A stretch of DNA of 64,000 nt from Paraburkholderia sp. NMBU_R16 (GTDB lineage Bacteria; Pseudomonadota; Gammaproteobacteria; Burkholderiales; Burkholderiaceae), in contig NZ_JAAAYE010000005.1 of the NCBI RefSeq assembly GCF_013282575.1, forward strand, positions 90,021-154,020, in the 5' to 3' direction. Numbering within the stretch: the stretch's first letter is position 1; each line of letters starts with the position of its first letter. This document shows, piece after piece, positions 44,547 to 54,223 of this stretch. A program made the position numbers and the translations under genes. Under the pieces are notes generated by a model. It was not told the DNA's origin. It saw only the letters and a list, made by a program, of their open reading frames with translations, and searched no databases.

Positions 44547-46765
44547 ACATCATCGGTCAACCGCTCGATCGCACCGACGGCGTGCTCAAGGTCACGGGCC
44601 AAGCTCAGTACGCTGCGGAATTTCCAGCCGGCCGGCTCGCGCACGCCGTGCTCGTCACGAGCACGGTCGCGTGCGGCTCGGTCGCATCGATCGATTCGAG
44701 CTACGCCCGCACCCTGCCCGGCGTTCTCTACGTGATGACGTGGCAAAACGCGCCGCGTCTACCCGGCAACGGACAGCCGAAGGTTTCGCCGCCTGCGCTG
44801 CGGCGACTTTCGCTGTTGCAGGACAACGAAGTCCACTATGACAACGAGCCCATCGCCGTAGTGGTTGCCGATACGCTCGAACATGCCGTGCATGCCGCGG
44901 ATCAACTGCGTGTCACGTATCGCACATCGCCTGCCTCGCTCGACTTCGCGCGGGGCAAATCGACGGGACACCCGCCCGCTTCGATGATCGGCGGTCCGGC
45001 GGACACGCAAATCGGCGATTTCAACGCCGGGCTGAAGGCCGGCAAAGTGCATATCGACGCGGTCTATACGACGCCGATGGAGCATCACAATCCAATGGAA
45101 CCGCATGCCGTGCTCGCCTCGTGGGACGGGCCGCGACTCACGCTCTATGACACGACGCAAGGCGTCGCCAATGCGCAGCATGCCGTCGCCACGACGCTCG
45201 GCATACCGCCCGAGCAGGTGCACATCATTTCGCCGTTCGTCGGCGGCGGTTTCGGTTGCAAGGGTTCGGTGTGGTCGCACGTGGTCCTCTGCGCGATGGC
45301 GGCACGCGAGGTGGGCCGCCCCGTGCGTCTCGCGCTCACGCGCCCGCAGATGTTCGGGCCCGTAGGCGGCAGGCCGCGCACCGAGCAGCATATCGTTGCG
45401 GCGGCGCGCGCCGACGGCACGCTGACCGCGCTGCGCCACGATACGTTTGCGAATACCTCGAAGATCGAGGATTGGACCGAGACCTGCGGCGTCCTGACGC
45501 GCATGCTCTACAACGTGCCGAATCTCGCCACGACGCACCGGCTCGTGCCGCTGAATGTCGGCACGCCGACCTTCATGCGCGCGCCTGGCGAGGCAACCGG
45601 TTCGTTCGCGCTCGAGTGTGCGATGGACGAGCTCGCCTACGCGCTCGACATGGACCCCATCGAGCTGCGACTCAAGAATTATGCGGAAGTCTCCGCGCAC
45701 GAGCATAAGCCCTGGTCCAGCAAGCAGTTGCGCGAATGCTATCGGCTCGGGGCCGAGCGCTTCGGTTGGGCGCGGCGGCCCCGCACGCCTCGCACGATGC
45801 ACGCGGGCGACACGCTGATCGGCATGGGCATGGCGACGGCGACTTACCCCGCGCGACGCAGCGAAGCCTCGGCCACGGCGCAAATCCTGCCGGACGGTAC
45901 CGCGAACGTCGTATCCGGCACCCAGGACATCGGCACCGGCACGTATACGGTCATGACGCAGGTGGCGGCGGACGCACTCGGCTTTCCAGTCGACCGCGTG
46001 CGTTTCGGCCTCGGCGATTCGACGCTGCCGCGCGCACCCGTGTCGGGCGGCTCGCAATCGGTCGCGAGCGTCGCACCGGCCGTTCACGAAGCCGCGAGTG
46101 CGGCACGCGCGCGGTTGATCGAGCTCGCGCGCGCAGACCGCGATTCGCCGCTTTTCGGCGTTGCGGCGGAGGAACTGACGGTCGTCGACGGCTGGGTGGT
46201 CAATCGCGCGCGGCCCACGCAGCGCGACCCCGCCGCCGCACTGATTGCCCGCGCCGGATCGCGGCCGATCGAAGCCACCGCGACGGCCCACAGCGGCGAT
46301 GAGCGCGAGCACTTCGTTTTCGATTCGTTCGGCGCCGTATTCGTCGAAGCGCATGTCGATGCATCGCTCGGCACGATTCGCGTGCCCAGAGTCGTTGCCG
46401 TGTACGACGTAGGCCGGCTGCTCAACGCGAAGACCGGCCGCTCGCAATTGATCGGCGGCATCGTCTGGGGCATCGGCGCCGCGCTCGAAGAAGAGAGCGT
46501 GCTCGATGCGCGTTACGGCCGTTTCGTCAACGCCAATCTGGCCGAGTACCACGTGCCGGTCAATGCCGATATCGGCACGATCGATGTGACGGTGCTCGAT
46601 GTGCCCGATACGCGGTTCAATTCACTCGGCGCCCGCGGCATCGGCGAGATCGGCATCACAGGTGTGGCAGCGGCCGTCGCCAACGCCGTCTATAACGCGA
46701 CGGGCGTGCGAGTACGCGACTTGCCGATCACCCTGGACAAAGTCCTCGCACCGGCGACGGCCTGA
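44543..46765 (+). CDS. paoC: Aldehyde oxidoreductase molybdenum-binding subunit (PaoC-like)
   Basis: A 740-residue large subunit of the xanthine-oxidase family. It has FVGGGFGCKGSVWSH near 232-246, RAPGEATGSFALECAMDELA near 348-367, GTQDIGTGTYTVM and the catalytic Glu702 in RGIGEIGITG. The missing N-terminal 2Fe-2S and FAD parts are supplied by PaoA and PaoB. The cofactor of this subgroup is molybdopterin cytosine dinucleotide, which agrees with a mocA-type gene 193 bp downstream. The start overlaps paoB by 4 bases; the frame is open further upstream only as shadow of paoB. No paoD/xdhC-type insertion chaperone is next to it. Confidence 0.92.
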   Translation: MNIIGQPLDRTDGVLKVTGQAQYAAEFPAGRLAHAVLVTSTVACGSVASIDSSYARTLPGVLYVMTWQNAPRLPGNGQPKVSPPALRRLSLLQDNEVHYDNEPIAVVVADTLEHAVHAADQLRVTYRTSPASLDFARGKSTGHPPASMIGGPADTQIGDFNAGLKAGKVHIDAVYTTPMEHHNPMEPHAVLASWDGPRLTLYDTTQGVANAQHAVATTLGIPPEQVHIISPFVGGGFGCKGSVWSHVVLCAMAAREVGRPVRLALTRPQMFGPVGGRPRTEQHIVAAARADGTLTALRHDTFANTSKIEDWTETCGVLTRMLYNVPNLATTHRLVPLNVGTPTFMRAPGEATGSFALECAMDELAYALDMDPIELRLKNYAEVSAHEHKPWSSKQLRECYRLGAERFGWARRPRTPRTMHAGDTLIGMGMATATYPARRSEASATAQILPDGTANVVSGTQDIGTGTYTVMTQVAADALGFPVDRVRFGLGDSTLPRAPVSGGSQSVASVAPAVHEAASAARARLIELARADRDSPLFGVAAEELTVVDGWVVNRARPTQRDPAAALIARAGSRPIEATATAHSGDEREHFVFDSFGAVFVEAHVDASLGTIRVPRVVAVYDVGRLLNAKTGRSQLIGGIVWGIGAALEEESVLDARYGRFVNANLAEYHVPVNADIGTIDVTVLDVPDTRFNSLGARGIGEIGITGVAAAVANAVYNATGVRVRDLPITLDKVLAPATA

Positions 46766-46958
46766 GTCCAACCGTGGCCCGGGCTCGGCGCCTGCAAACG
46801 CGCGGCCGCACGAGTCGCTCGAGCGAGCGTCGCAAGACAGCGGCCTCGCGCTTGCCACGGTCGCTTGCCGCGGGTTGCCTCTACCGCCCTTGCCACTAGG
46901 GTTGCCGCGAGGTCTGCAGCCGCGCACAATCTAGGTCACTTTGCCACCGGACCTGCCG

Positions 46959-47546
46959 ATGACCTATGCCTCACTTGCTACGGGATTGCTGCTTGCGGCC
47001 GGGCGCGGCACGCGCTTCGATCCGCTGGGCCAGCAAAACAAGCTCCTCGCGCCGCTCGCCGATGGCACACCTGTCGCGCGCGCGGCCGCGCACACGATGC
47101 TGACGGTATTGCCGCGCGTCATCGCGGTCGTGAGGCCCGGTGCGGAAGCGCTCGCGCATCTGCTCAACGAGGCCGGCTGCGAAGTCGTCTTTGCGATCGA
47201 TGCCGAGCGCGGCATGGGCGCGAGCCTGGCGGCAGGCGTGCACGCGAGTGCCGATGCGGATGGATGGATCGTCGCTTTGGCCGATATGCCATGGATCTTG
47301 CCGGCGACCGTCGAGGCCGTGGCTCGCAAGCTTGGGGAAGGTGCGCCGATCGTCGCGCCCACTTACGAGGGGCGGCGCGGACACCCGGTCGGGTTCGGCG
47401 CGGTCCACGGAGAAGCGCTTGCCGCACTCGACGGCGACACCGGCGCCCGCGCTTTGCTTGTATCGCCAGGACTGACGACGATCGCGGTGGATGATCCCGG
47501 GGTGCTCGCCGATATCGATACACCCCAGGACTTGCGCCACAGATAG
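46959..47546 (+). CDS. mocA: Molybdenum cofactor cytidylyltransferase (MocA-like)
   Basis: A 195-residue nucleotidyltransferase of the MobA/MocA family: GLLLAAGRGTRFDPLGQQNK near 9-28, GMGASLAAGV near 88-97, ALADMPWILP near 108-117 and the C-terminal DIDTPQDL. It transfers CMP from CTP to molybdopterin, making the cytosine dinucleotide form. Placement after paoABC supports MocA over MobA (GMP) or IspD-like enzymes. ATG 46959 gives the conserved start; an in-frame TTG lies at 46941. Confidence 0.85.
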   Translation: MTYASLATGLLLAAGRGTRFDPLGQQNKLLAPLADGTPVARAAAHTMLTVLPRVIAVVRPGAEALAHLLNEAGCEVVFAIDAERGMGASLAAGVHASADADGWIVALADMPWILPATVEAVARKLGEGAPIVAPTYEGRRGHPVGFGAVHGEALAALDGDTGARALLVSPGLTTIAVDDPGVLADIDTPQDLRHR

Positions 47547-47577
47547 CGCGCAAGGGCAGGCTCACTTCCATGTTTGC

Positions 47578-48597
47578 TCAGCCGCCCATTTTCACGACGA
47601 CCTTGCCGAACGCGCCACGTTCCAGATGTTGGAGCGCCTCGGGCAATTTATCGAACGAATAGACGGTATCGACGACGGGTTCGATCTTCGTCGCGTCGAT
47701 CGCCCGCACGAGGGCTTCGAGCGCACGCCGATGCCCGACACCGATGCCCTGAATGACAGGCCGCGTCAGAAACGAAGGTACGCTCGGTAGCGTCATGCTG
47801 AGTTCGCCGAGCACGCCGATCAGCGAAATCCGTCCGCCTTGCCGTAGCGCGCGCAGCGACGCACCGAGGTTGTCTCCTCCCGCGAGTTCGAGGACATGAT
47901 CGGCTCCGCGCCCGCCGGTCAGCTCGCGTACGACTTCGTCCCACCGGGGATGCTGCAACCGGTCGATGCCGTGCGTCGCGCCGAGCGCGAGGGCGCGCGC
48001 CAGCTTGTCGCTGCTGCTCGAGGTCACGATGACCTCGGCGCCGTGCGCTCGCGCGAGTTGCAGTCCGAACAGCGCGACACCGCCCGTCCCCTGCACCACC
48101 ACCGTCTGGCCGGCGTGCAGAGCGCCTTTTTCGACGAGCGCGAACCACGCCGTCAGGCCGGCGCACGGCAGCGTACTCGCCTGGACCGCATCGAGCGAGC
48201 GCGGCGCGTGCACCGCCCAATCCTCGTGTAGAACGACGTACTCCGCCAGGACGCCAGGCAGTTTGCCGCCAATGACGCGCGCGTGGTCCGGCCAATCTCC
48301 ATCGATCCAGCCCGCCCAGAAAGTTCCCATCACCTGGTCACCCTCGCGAAAGCGCGTGACTTTCTCGCCGACCGTGACGACGACGCCGGCCATATCGGAA
48401 CCGGGCGTAAGCGGAAACGGCATCGAAGGCGCGCCGTCTTCGCCCGCGACGACCCCGAGGTCGCGATAGTTGAGCGATACGGCACCGATTCGGACCAGGA
48501 TTTCGTTCGCGGCGGGCGTAGGTACCGGAGCTTCTTCGATGTTCAGGTGTTGCACACCCGGTTGCGCGACCACCCACTTCTGCATCATGCGACTCAT
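47578..48597 (-). CDS. MDR-family NAD(P)-dependent alcohol dehydrogenase/quinone oxidoreductase
   Basis: A 339-residue medium-chain dehydrogenase/reductase. A GroES-like domain (SLNYRDLGVVAGED near 41-54) is followed by a Rossmann domain with VVVQGTGGVALFGLQLA near 166-182. The catalytic-zinc cysteine site is replaced by NYRD, as in zinc-independent quinone reductases, and no four-cysteine structural zinc loop is seen. Substrate unknown. It is divergent from a LysR gene (125-bp gap), which suggests LysR control. Confidence 0.88.
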   Translation of the reverse strand: MSRMMQKWVVAQPGVQHLNIEEAPVPTPAANEILVRIGAVSLNYRDLGVVAGEDGAPSMPFPLTPGSDMAGVVVTVGEKVTRFREGDQVMGTFWAGWIDGDWPDHARVIGGKLPGVLAEYVVLHEDWAVHAPRSLDAVQASTLPCAGLTAWFALVEKGALHAGQTVVVQGTGGVALFGLQLARAHGAEVIVTSSSSDKLARALALGATHGIDRLQHPRWDEVVRELTGGRGADHVLELAGGDNLGASLRALRQGGRISLIGVLGELSMTLPSVPSFLTRPVIQGIGVGHRRALEALVRAIDATKIEPVVDTVYSFDKLPEALQHLERGAFGKVVVKMGG

Positions 48598-48722
48598 AGG
48601 GACTCCTCATTACGTTGACGGAATGCGACGAGCTTAGCGACGAACAACAGGAACTAGTGGCGGCATTTTTTCCGCTCGTTGTAGACTTCATGGAACCAAT
48701 AGGATATGAAACGAGGCTCACC

Positions 48723-49745
48723 ATGACCGATCGCTTGGCGGGCATCGCCCCATTCGTGCATGCCGTGGAAGCAGGCAGCTTCGCGCTCGCCGCCGAGCGG
48801 CTGAATCTCACGCGTTCAGCGGTCGGCAAGAGCATCGCGCGGCTCGAGGAACGGCTCGGCACGCGGCTCTTTCAGCGCACCACGCGTTCGCAGAGCCTCA
48901 CTGAAGATGGCGCGGCGTTTTACTCGCACTGCGCGCGTGCGCTTGCCGAACTGGAAGCCGGCGAAACTGCGCTCGCGGCCGCTCGGCACGAGCCGCAGGG
49001 GCGCCTGCATGTCGGCGTGCCGGTGCTGTTCGGGCGACGATGTGTCGCGCCGCTGCTGCTCGAGATGGCTGCGCGCTATCCGCGTCTGGAGCTGCAAATA
49101 AGCTTTACCGATCGCATCGTCGATCTCGTCGACGAAGGTGTCGATCTCGTCGTGCGCAGCGGACGGCTTTCCGATGTGCCGGCCGACCTCGTCGCGCGCA
49201 AGCTCGGCGAGCAAACCATGGTGCTCGTTGCCGCCCCTGAATATCTGGCGCGGCATGGTACGCCGCGTTGCGTCGCCGATCTGGCGCATCATCATGCGGT
49301 CGTCTATGCGAGCGGGCGCCGCGAAGCGCCATGGCCCCTTGCCGACCAGGGCGGGACGATGCGCGACATCACGATGAAGCAACGGCTGCGTTTCGACGAT
49401 CTGGAGACTATCGCCGAAGCCGCCAAGGCGGCCGCCGGCATTGCGCGGCTGCCGTGCTGGTTGATCGCGGATGCTTTACGTACCGGCGAGCTCGTCAAAC
49501 TGCTGACCGATACGCCCGGACCGCGCGTCGAAATGCATCTTGGGTGGCGCCGCACGCGACACCTGCCCACGCGGATGCGCGTCGCCATCGATCTGCTGAT
49601 GATGCGCGTGCCGCCGATGTTGGCGATCGGAACCGGAGAGGAGGAAGACCGGGGCCACGAACGCATCGTTACCAAGGCCGGTCGGCGTAGCAGGGCGGGC
49701 CAAGCCGGCAATGCGGGACGCACGCTTCGCGCGAATAGCCTATAA
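48723..49745 (+). CDS. LysR-family transcriptional regulator
   Basis: A 340-residue LysR protein. The winged HTH is at ~5-65 (FVHAVEAGSFALAAERLNLT, RSAVGKSIARLEERLG, LFQRTTRSQSLTEDG), followed by a periplasmic-binding-like effector domain from ~90. The tail beyond ~300 is unusually long and Arg/Gly-rich (GRRSRAGQAGNAGRTLRANS), about 30-40 residues more than usual CrgA-type members. It is divergent from the MDR oxidoreductase, its probable target. Confidence 0.88.
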   Translation: MTDRLAGIAPFVHAVEAGSFALAAERLNLTRSAVGKSIARLEERLGTRLFQRTTRSQSLTEDGAAFYSHCARALAELEAGETALAAARHEPQGRLHVGVPVLFGRRCVAPLLLEMAARYPRLELQISFTDRIVDLVDEGVDLVVRSGRLSDVPADLVARKLGEQTMVLVAAPEYLARHGTPRCVADLAHHHAVVYASGRREAPWPLADQGGTMRDITMKQRLRFDDLETIAEAAKAAAGIARLPCWLIADALRTGELVKLLTDTPGPRVEMHLGWRRTRHLPTRMRVAIDLLMMRVPPMLAIGTGEEEDRGHERIVTKAGRRSRAGQAGNAGRTLRANSL

Positions 49746-49815
49746 AAGAGGAGGCGACGACGCCGTTCATGCCTTCGGTTTTCTCGTTCGACTTCCTCCT
49801 TTCTCGGGGCCGCTC

Positions 49816-49968
49816 ATGAGCTACTGGATGCACACCACACCGAATCCCGATCCGCTCGCCGATCCGACGCGCGACCCGGAGGGCGAACCGCTGGTTCCGC
49901 CCCCCCCCGGCCATCACAACGACGAACCGCAACGTCCGGAAGGTCCGCCGGATAAAGATCCGGTCTGA
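49816..49968 (+). CDS. 50-residue proline-rich small protein
   Basis: A 50-residue frame starting MSYWMHTTPNPDPLADPTRD, rich in Pro, Asp and Glu and with no hydrophobic segment; nearly half of the second half is proline (LVPPPPGHH, RPEGPPDKDP). Ribosome site is weak (CGGGGC 7 bases upstream). Codon third positions are mostly G/C and the composition is too biased to be random noise, but this could still be a chance frame. No function proposed. Confidence 0.5.
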   Translation: MSYWMHTTPNPDPLADPTRDPEGEPLVPPPPGHHNDEPQRPEGPPDKDPV

Positions 49969-50092
49969 GGCGTTGCCATTCGCATTCGCTCGGAACGCGA
50001 CGAGGGCGCGAACACGAATGAGTGTCACAACACTCTCGCGCGCCCCCTATCCGTCATATCTATTGCGCTTTCCTCATCAGGGTTTCCCCGCC

Positions 50093-50119
50093 TGAAGTGC
50101 ACCAAAAAAGTGCCGATAA
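50093..50119 (+). promoter_or_regulatory. FliA (sigma-28) type promoter for the chemoreceptor gene
   Basis: TGAAGTGC (50093-50100), 11 bases, GCCGATAA (50112-50119). The -10 element is identical to the E. coli FliA consensus and the -35 element matches at five of eight positions with exact spacing. It lies 70 bases before the start codon of the methyl-accepting protein, as expected for a late flagellar/chemotaxis gene. Confidence 0.75.
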
Positions 50120-50189
50120 GACGGTCAGGCTCGGCGTGCGCGGCTCAGGCACGTCACTGTCAACGACTCGACTGACCGGTGGAAACATA

Positions 50190-51740
50190 ATGCGCAAGAT
50201 GTCTTTGAATCAGAAGCTCGGCTCGATGGTGGCCGTGCTATGGGTAGGACTGATCCTGATCGCCATCGCGGGGGTATGGCGCTACCACGAATCGCTGCTG
50301 CAGGACCGGCGCGATCAACTGAAATCGCTCGTTCAGCAAGGCGAGAGTGTCGCCAAGCATTACTACGCGTTGTCGCAGCAACACGTGATGACGGAAGAGG
50401 AAGCCAAGAAGCAAACGCTGGAGACGCTGAAAGTCATGCGCTACGGCCAGGACGGCTACTTCTCGATCAACGACTCGAAGTCGGTGATGCTGATGCATCC
50501 GATCAAGCCGCAACTCATCGGCAAGGACTTGTCGAACTTCACCGACCCGGCCGGCAATCACCTGTTCCTCGATATCGTGAAGGTCGGAAGCCAGGAAGGC
50601 GGCGGCTTCACGAACTATCTCTGGTCGAAGCCGGGCAGCGAGGAGCCCGTGCCGAAAACATCGTATTCGCTGCGCTTCGCGCCGTGGGACATGTTCATCG
50701 TGACGGGAATGTACATGGACGACGTGAACGCCGCATTCAAGGGCGTCATCGTCCGCTGGGCGCTGATCACGGGCGTGCTCGGCGCTTTGGCAACCATCGC
50801 CATGGTGGTCGTCTTGCGCAGCGTGCGCCGCGAACTCGGCGGCGAGCTCGAGATCGCGATCGCCACGGCACGTCGCATGGCGCAAGGCGATCTGACGGTA
50901 CGCGTGCCCGTGGGCAGCAACGACGACGAAAGCCTCATGGCCGCACTCGCGCAAATGCAGAAGGGTCTGGCCGATGCCGTTTCGCGCGTACGTAGCGGCG
51001 CCGAGAACATCAATGTCGGCGCGAGCGAGATCGCGGCGGGCAACACCGATCTGTCGCAGCGCACCGAACAACAGGCCGCCGCACTCGTGCAGACCGCGTC
51101 GAGCATGGACCAGATGACGTCCAACGTGAAACACAACGCGGATAGCGCGGCGCAGGCCGCGAACCTTGCGGAGCAGGCTGCCGATGTCGCGACGCGCGGC
51201 AGCAGCGTCGTCGACGATGTCGTCCGGACGATGAGCGAAATCACCTCGAGCTCGCAAAAGATCGGCGACATCATCGGCGTCATCGACGGCATCGCGTTCC
51301 AGACCAACATCCTGGCCCTCAATGCCGCGGTCGAAGCCGCGCGAGCGGGCGAGCAAGGCCGCGGCTTCGCCGTCGTCGCCTCGGAAGTGCGCAGTCTCGC
51401 GCAGCGCTCGGCAACGGCCGCGAAAGAGATCAAGGCGCTCATCGAATCGTCGACGAACACGGTCGATCAAGGCGCGGCGCTCGTCGCGAATGCTGGCTCG
51501 ACCATGAGCGAGATCGTGCAATCCGTGCGGCGCGTCAACGAAATCCTCGAGGAAATCAGCCACGCCTCGCGCGAGCAAAGCGCGGGCATCGAGCAGGTCA
51601 ATCGCGCGGTGGGCGAAATGGACAAGGTGACCCAGCAAAACGCGGCGCTCGTCGAAGAGGCAGCCGCTGCTGCACAGTCGCTGAAGGATCAGGCCGCGGT
51701 GTTGCGCGAAGCCATCTCCGGATTTGCGCTGCCGGCCTGA
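50190..51740 (+). CDS. Methyl-accepting chemotaxis protein with single Cache sensor domain
   Basis: A 516-residue chemoreceptor: membrane helix ~10-30, periplasmic single-Cache domain ~35-185 ([37 protein letters not shown]), second helix ~190-212, HAMP, then a long coiled coil. The signalling tip reads [20 protein letters not shown] and [16 protein letters not shown]. It senses a small ligand outside and drives CheA/CheW. There is no C-terminal NWETF-type CheR-binding pentapeptide; the protein ends SGFALPA. Preceded by a FliA promoter and followed by a strong terminator, so it is a single-gene unit. Confidence 0.95.
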   Translation: MRKMSLNQKLGSMVAVLWVGLILIAIAGVWRYHESLLQDRRDQLKSLVQQGESVAKHYYALSQQHVMTEEEAKKQTLETLKVMRYGQDGYFSINDSKSVMLMHPIKPQLIGKDLSNFTDPAGNHLFLDIVKVGSQEGGGFTNYLWSKPGSEEPVPKTSYSLRFAPWDMFIVTGMYMDDVNAAFKGVIVRWALITGVLGALATIAMVVVLRSVRRELGGELEIAIATARRMAQGDLTVRVPVGSNDDESLMAALAQMQKGLADAVSRVRSGAENINVGASEIAAGNTDLSQRTEQQAAALVQTASSMDQMTSNVKHNADSAAQAANLAEQAADVATRGSSVVDDVVRTMSEITSSSQKIGDIIGVIDGIAFQTNILALNAAVEAARAGEQGRGFAVVASEVRSLAQRSATAAKEIKALIESSTNTVDQGAALVANAGSTMSEIVQSVRRVNEILEEISHASREQSAGIEQVNRAVGEMDKVTQQNAALVEEAAAAAQSLKDQAAVLREAISGFALPA

Positions 51741-51775
51741 CGCAGCGCGCGTTTTTCGCCCAACCGGGCCTAGCC

Positions 51776-51804
51776 AAGGCCGCCGCATTTGCGGCGGCCT
51801 TTTT
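51776..51804 (+). terminator. Intrinsic terminator after the chemoreceptor gene
   Basis: AAGGCCGCCGC-ATTT-GCGGCGGCCTT then TTTT: an 11-bp perfect stem, 4-base loop and T-run, 36 bases after the stop codon. Confidence 0.9.
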
Positions 51805-52028
51805 CATTGGCGAGCTCGAATCGCTCGTTCGCCGCTGCCCTTCGGGTTCTCACAGGGCGTCGTTTTCGCCGTCCGCGCGTGCCCAGTTGCATGCGGCGTT
51901 GCCCCAATACCTTACGTTTAGCCTACAATGCTTGGCGGTTGGGGAGCTGGCAATGCCTTGGTGCTGCCTCGCTCCGTATTTGTCTGTGACGATTTCGCCC
52001 GTCTTGCTCATCGCCTGCCATTTCCCCG

Positions 52029-53735
52029 ATGCCCCTGCTCCGCAAACGTCACGTCCCGTATGTATCGATGGAGAGAAGCGCCGTACTCGTCCCGCGTCTG
52101 CCGGCATGGCGCTCGTCGGTGGTCGTCGCGCTGTTGACGATGGGCTTCGCCACGCTCGCGGGGCGGGCGCTGTGGGTACAGATCGTCGAGCACGAATTTC
52201 ACGTCGCTCAAGGCGAGAAGCGTCATCGCATCACCGTCGAGTCGGCAGGCATGCGCGGCCCGATCGTCGACCGTCATGGCGCCCTGCTCGCCGTGAGCCT
52301 GACGACCTACGAAATCTGGGTCGAGCCGCGGCGCCTGGGCAGCCCCGATCGAGCAAAGCTGGCTCGGGCACTCGGCATTGCTGCCGCCGAACTCGAGCGC
52401 CGGCTTTCGACGGAGCGCGCTTACGTGCTGCTCAAGCGTCACGTCGACGCGACGACCGCACAGGAAATCGACGAACTCGCCATCCCCGGCGTGACACGTG
52501 TCAGCGCATCGAAACGGTTTTACCCGGAAGGCGAATCCGTCGCGCACGTCGTCGGGTTCACGGATGTCGACGATGCAGGGCAGGAAGGCATCGAGCTAGC
52601 GGCCGATGCCATGCTTGCCGGCGAAACCGGCTCGCGCGACGTCATCCGCGACCGTCTCGGGCGCATCGTTTCCGAACTCGGTACACCTGTGAAACCGCGC
52701 AACGGCGGCACGGTTCGCCTCACCATCGACCGCCGCATTCAGCAGCTCGCCTACACCCAGCTGAAAGCCGCACTGACCAAGCACAATGCGCAAGCCGGCA
52801 GCGCCGTGGTGCTCGATGCGCAAAGCGGTGAAATTCTCGCACTGGCCAACGCCCCGAGCTTCGACCCGAACCGCCGGATGCACCGCGTGGGTTCAGCGCT
52901 GCGCAATCGCGCGTTGACCGATACGTTCGAGCCCGGCTCCACTGTGAAGCCGCTCGTCGTCGCGCTCGCGATGGATACGGGGCTCGCGCAGCCGGACACG
53001 CTCGTTCATACCGCGCCCGGCTATTACACGATCGGGCCGAACACGATTCACGATACGTCGAATCATGGAACCATCACCGTGGCGCAAGCGGTCTCCAAGT
53101 CGAGCAACATCGCGCTGGCGAAGCTCGCGCTGAACCTGCCGGCCGAGCGCATATGGACCATGTACCGCGACTATGGCATCGGCTACCAACCGCCGCTGCC
53201 TTTTCCTGGGGTGGCTGCGGGCAAGCTGCGGCCGTGGCAGCGCTGGCGGCCCGTCGAGCAGGCGACGATGGGCTACGGGTATGGTCTGTCCACTTCCCTA
53301 TTACAGATCGCGCAAGCCTATACGGCGTTTGCCGGCGATGGCATGTTGCAGCCGGCGCGGCTGGTCGTCGCCGAGGACGACGGCACGGGAGCCGCATTCG
53401 GCGCCGCGGAAAAACGTCGCGTGACGACATCGGCCAGCGCGGCTGCCATTCGCGAGATGCTCGAAGCGGCCGCACGCACCGCACGTGTCGACGGCTATCG
53501 GGTCGGCGGCAAGACCGGCACCGCGTGGAAGCATATGGGGACTTCGTATGCGAAGGGCAAATATCGTTCGCTCTTCGTGGGGCTGGCACCCATTCACGCA
53601 CCGCGAGTTGTCGTCGCGGTCATGATCGACGAACCTTCGCGCGGAGCCTATTACGGCGGGGCGGTGGCTGCGCCGGTGTTTGCGTCGATTGCGGGTGGGG
53701 TGTTGCAGTTGTTGGGGGTGCCGCCCGATGCGTAG
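52029..53735 (+). CDS. Penicillin-binding protein 2/3 (FtsI paralogue)
   Basis: A 568-residue class B PBP. N-terminal membrane helix ~28-48 (SVVVALLTMGFATLAGRALW), dimerisation domain (GPIVDRHGALLAVS, FYPEGESVAHVVGFTD), transpeptidase domain with Ser304 in PGSTVKPL, SSN at 358-360 and KTGT at 495-498. It makes D,D-cross-links in peptidoglycan at the inner membrane. It is alone, outside a dcw cluster, so it is probably a second FtsI-like copy of the kind several betaproteobacteria carry. The start at 52029 has no good ribosome site; an internal ATG 52068 (MERSAVLV) is an alternative. Confidence 0.9.
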   Translation: MPLLRKRHVPYVSMERSAVLVPRLPAWRSSVVVALLTMGFATLAGRALWVQIVEHEFHVAQGEKRHRITVESAGMRGPIVDRHGALLAVSLTTYEIWVEPRRLGSPDRAKLARALGIAAAELERRLSTERAYVLLKRHVDATTAQEIDELAIPGVTRVSASKRFYPEGESVAHVVGFTDVDDAGQEGIELAADAMLAGETGSRDVIRDRLGRIVSELGTPVKPRNGGTVRLTIDRRIQQLAYTQLKAALTKHNAQAGSAVVLDAQSGEILALANAPSFDPNRRMHRVGSALRNRALTDTFEPGSTVKPLVVALAMDTGLAQPDTLVHTAPGYYTIGPNTIHDTSNHGTITVAQAVSKSSNIALAKLALNLPAERIWTMYRDYGIGYQPPLPFPGVAAGKLRPWQRWRPVEQATMGYGYGLSTSLLQIAQAYTAFAGDGMLQPARLVVAEDDGTGAAFGAAEKRRVTTSASAAAIREMLEAAARTARVDGYRVGGKTGTAWKHMGTSYAKGKYRSLFVGLAPIHAPRVVVAVMIDEPSRGAYYGGAVAAPVFASIAGGVLQLLGVPPDA

Positions 53736-54223
53736 CAGGTCAACCAACGACTGCTTTCGGACGAACGGAATGGACGACGGGAAGAACTGTTGATTTTAGA
53801 TAAACAAGGACAGCAATGCTCGCCATAACATCGCCGTTATCGGAAAAATCAAAAACGTTCAAAAAAGTAAATTTCCAGAACGCACTTGACCTATATTACA
53901 CCGAGCGACTTGAAAGCGCTCTGAAATCCTAATTAAGGAGACCATTACCCCAGAACACTTCACTGCAGTGCGCGTCAACATTTACCTCCAGCAGCACCTC
54001 ACTCGTGCCCGCTAACAATAAGCCGGCAACGCACGATATTAATCTGCGCGCTCGAGTTCTAATATCCAACAATACTTTCGTCGGTTCGCCGTGCCGCTTT
54101 TCTGGTCATACCGCCTATAAATCGCCGACCAGATTTTTATTATTATTAAAAAAACGGGACTTCATTCTTCCGCGCTTCTCGGCCATTTCTCGAGAGACGA
54201 CGATGCTTTTCTTGGAGATAAAC
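53736..54223. other. AT-rich non-coding stretch
   Basis: This 488-bp gap is clearly richer in A/T than its surroundings, with runs such as TTTTTATTATTATTAAAAAAA (54134-54154). No complete gene is seen. At about 53931-53946 an AATTAAGGAGACCATT looks like a ribosome site with no ATG behind it, perhaps the remnant of a lost or shifted gene. The composition suggests acquired DNA or a promoter-rich region serving the exported protein at 54224. Confidence 0.5.

Noticed and set aside
44759..46552. 597-residue open frame opposite paoC
   Set aside because: Composition is typical antisense shadow in GC-rich DNA, and paoC is a clear gene.
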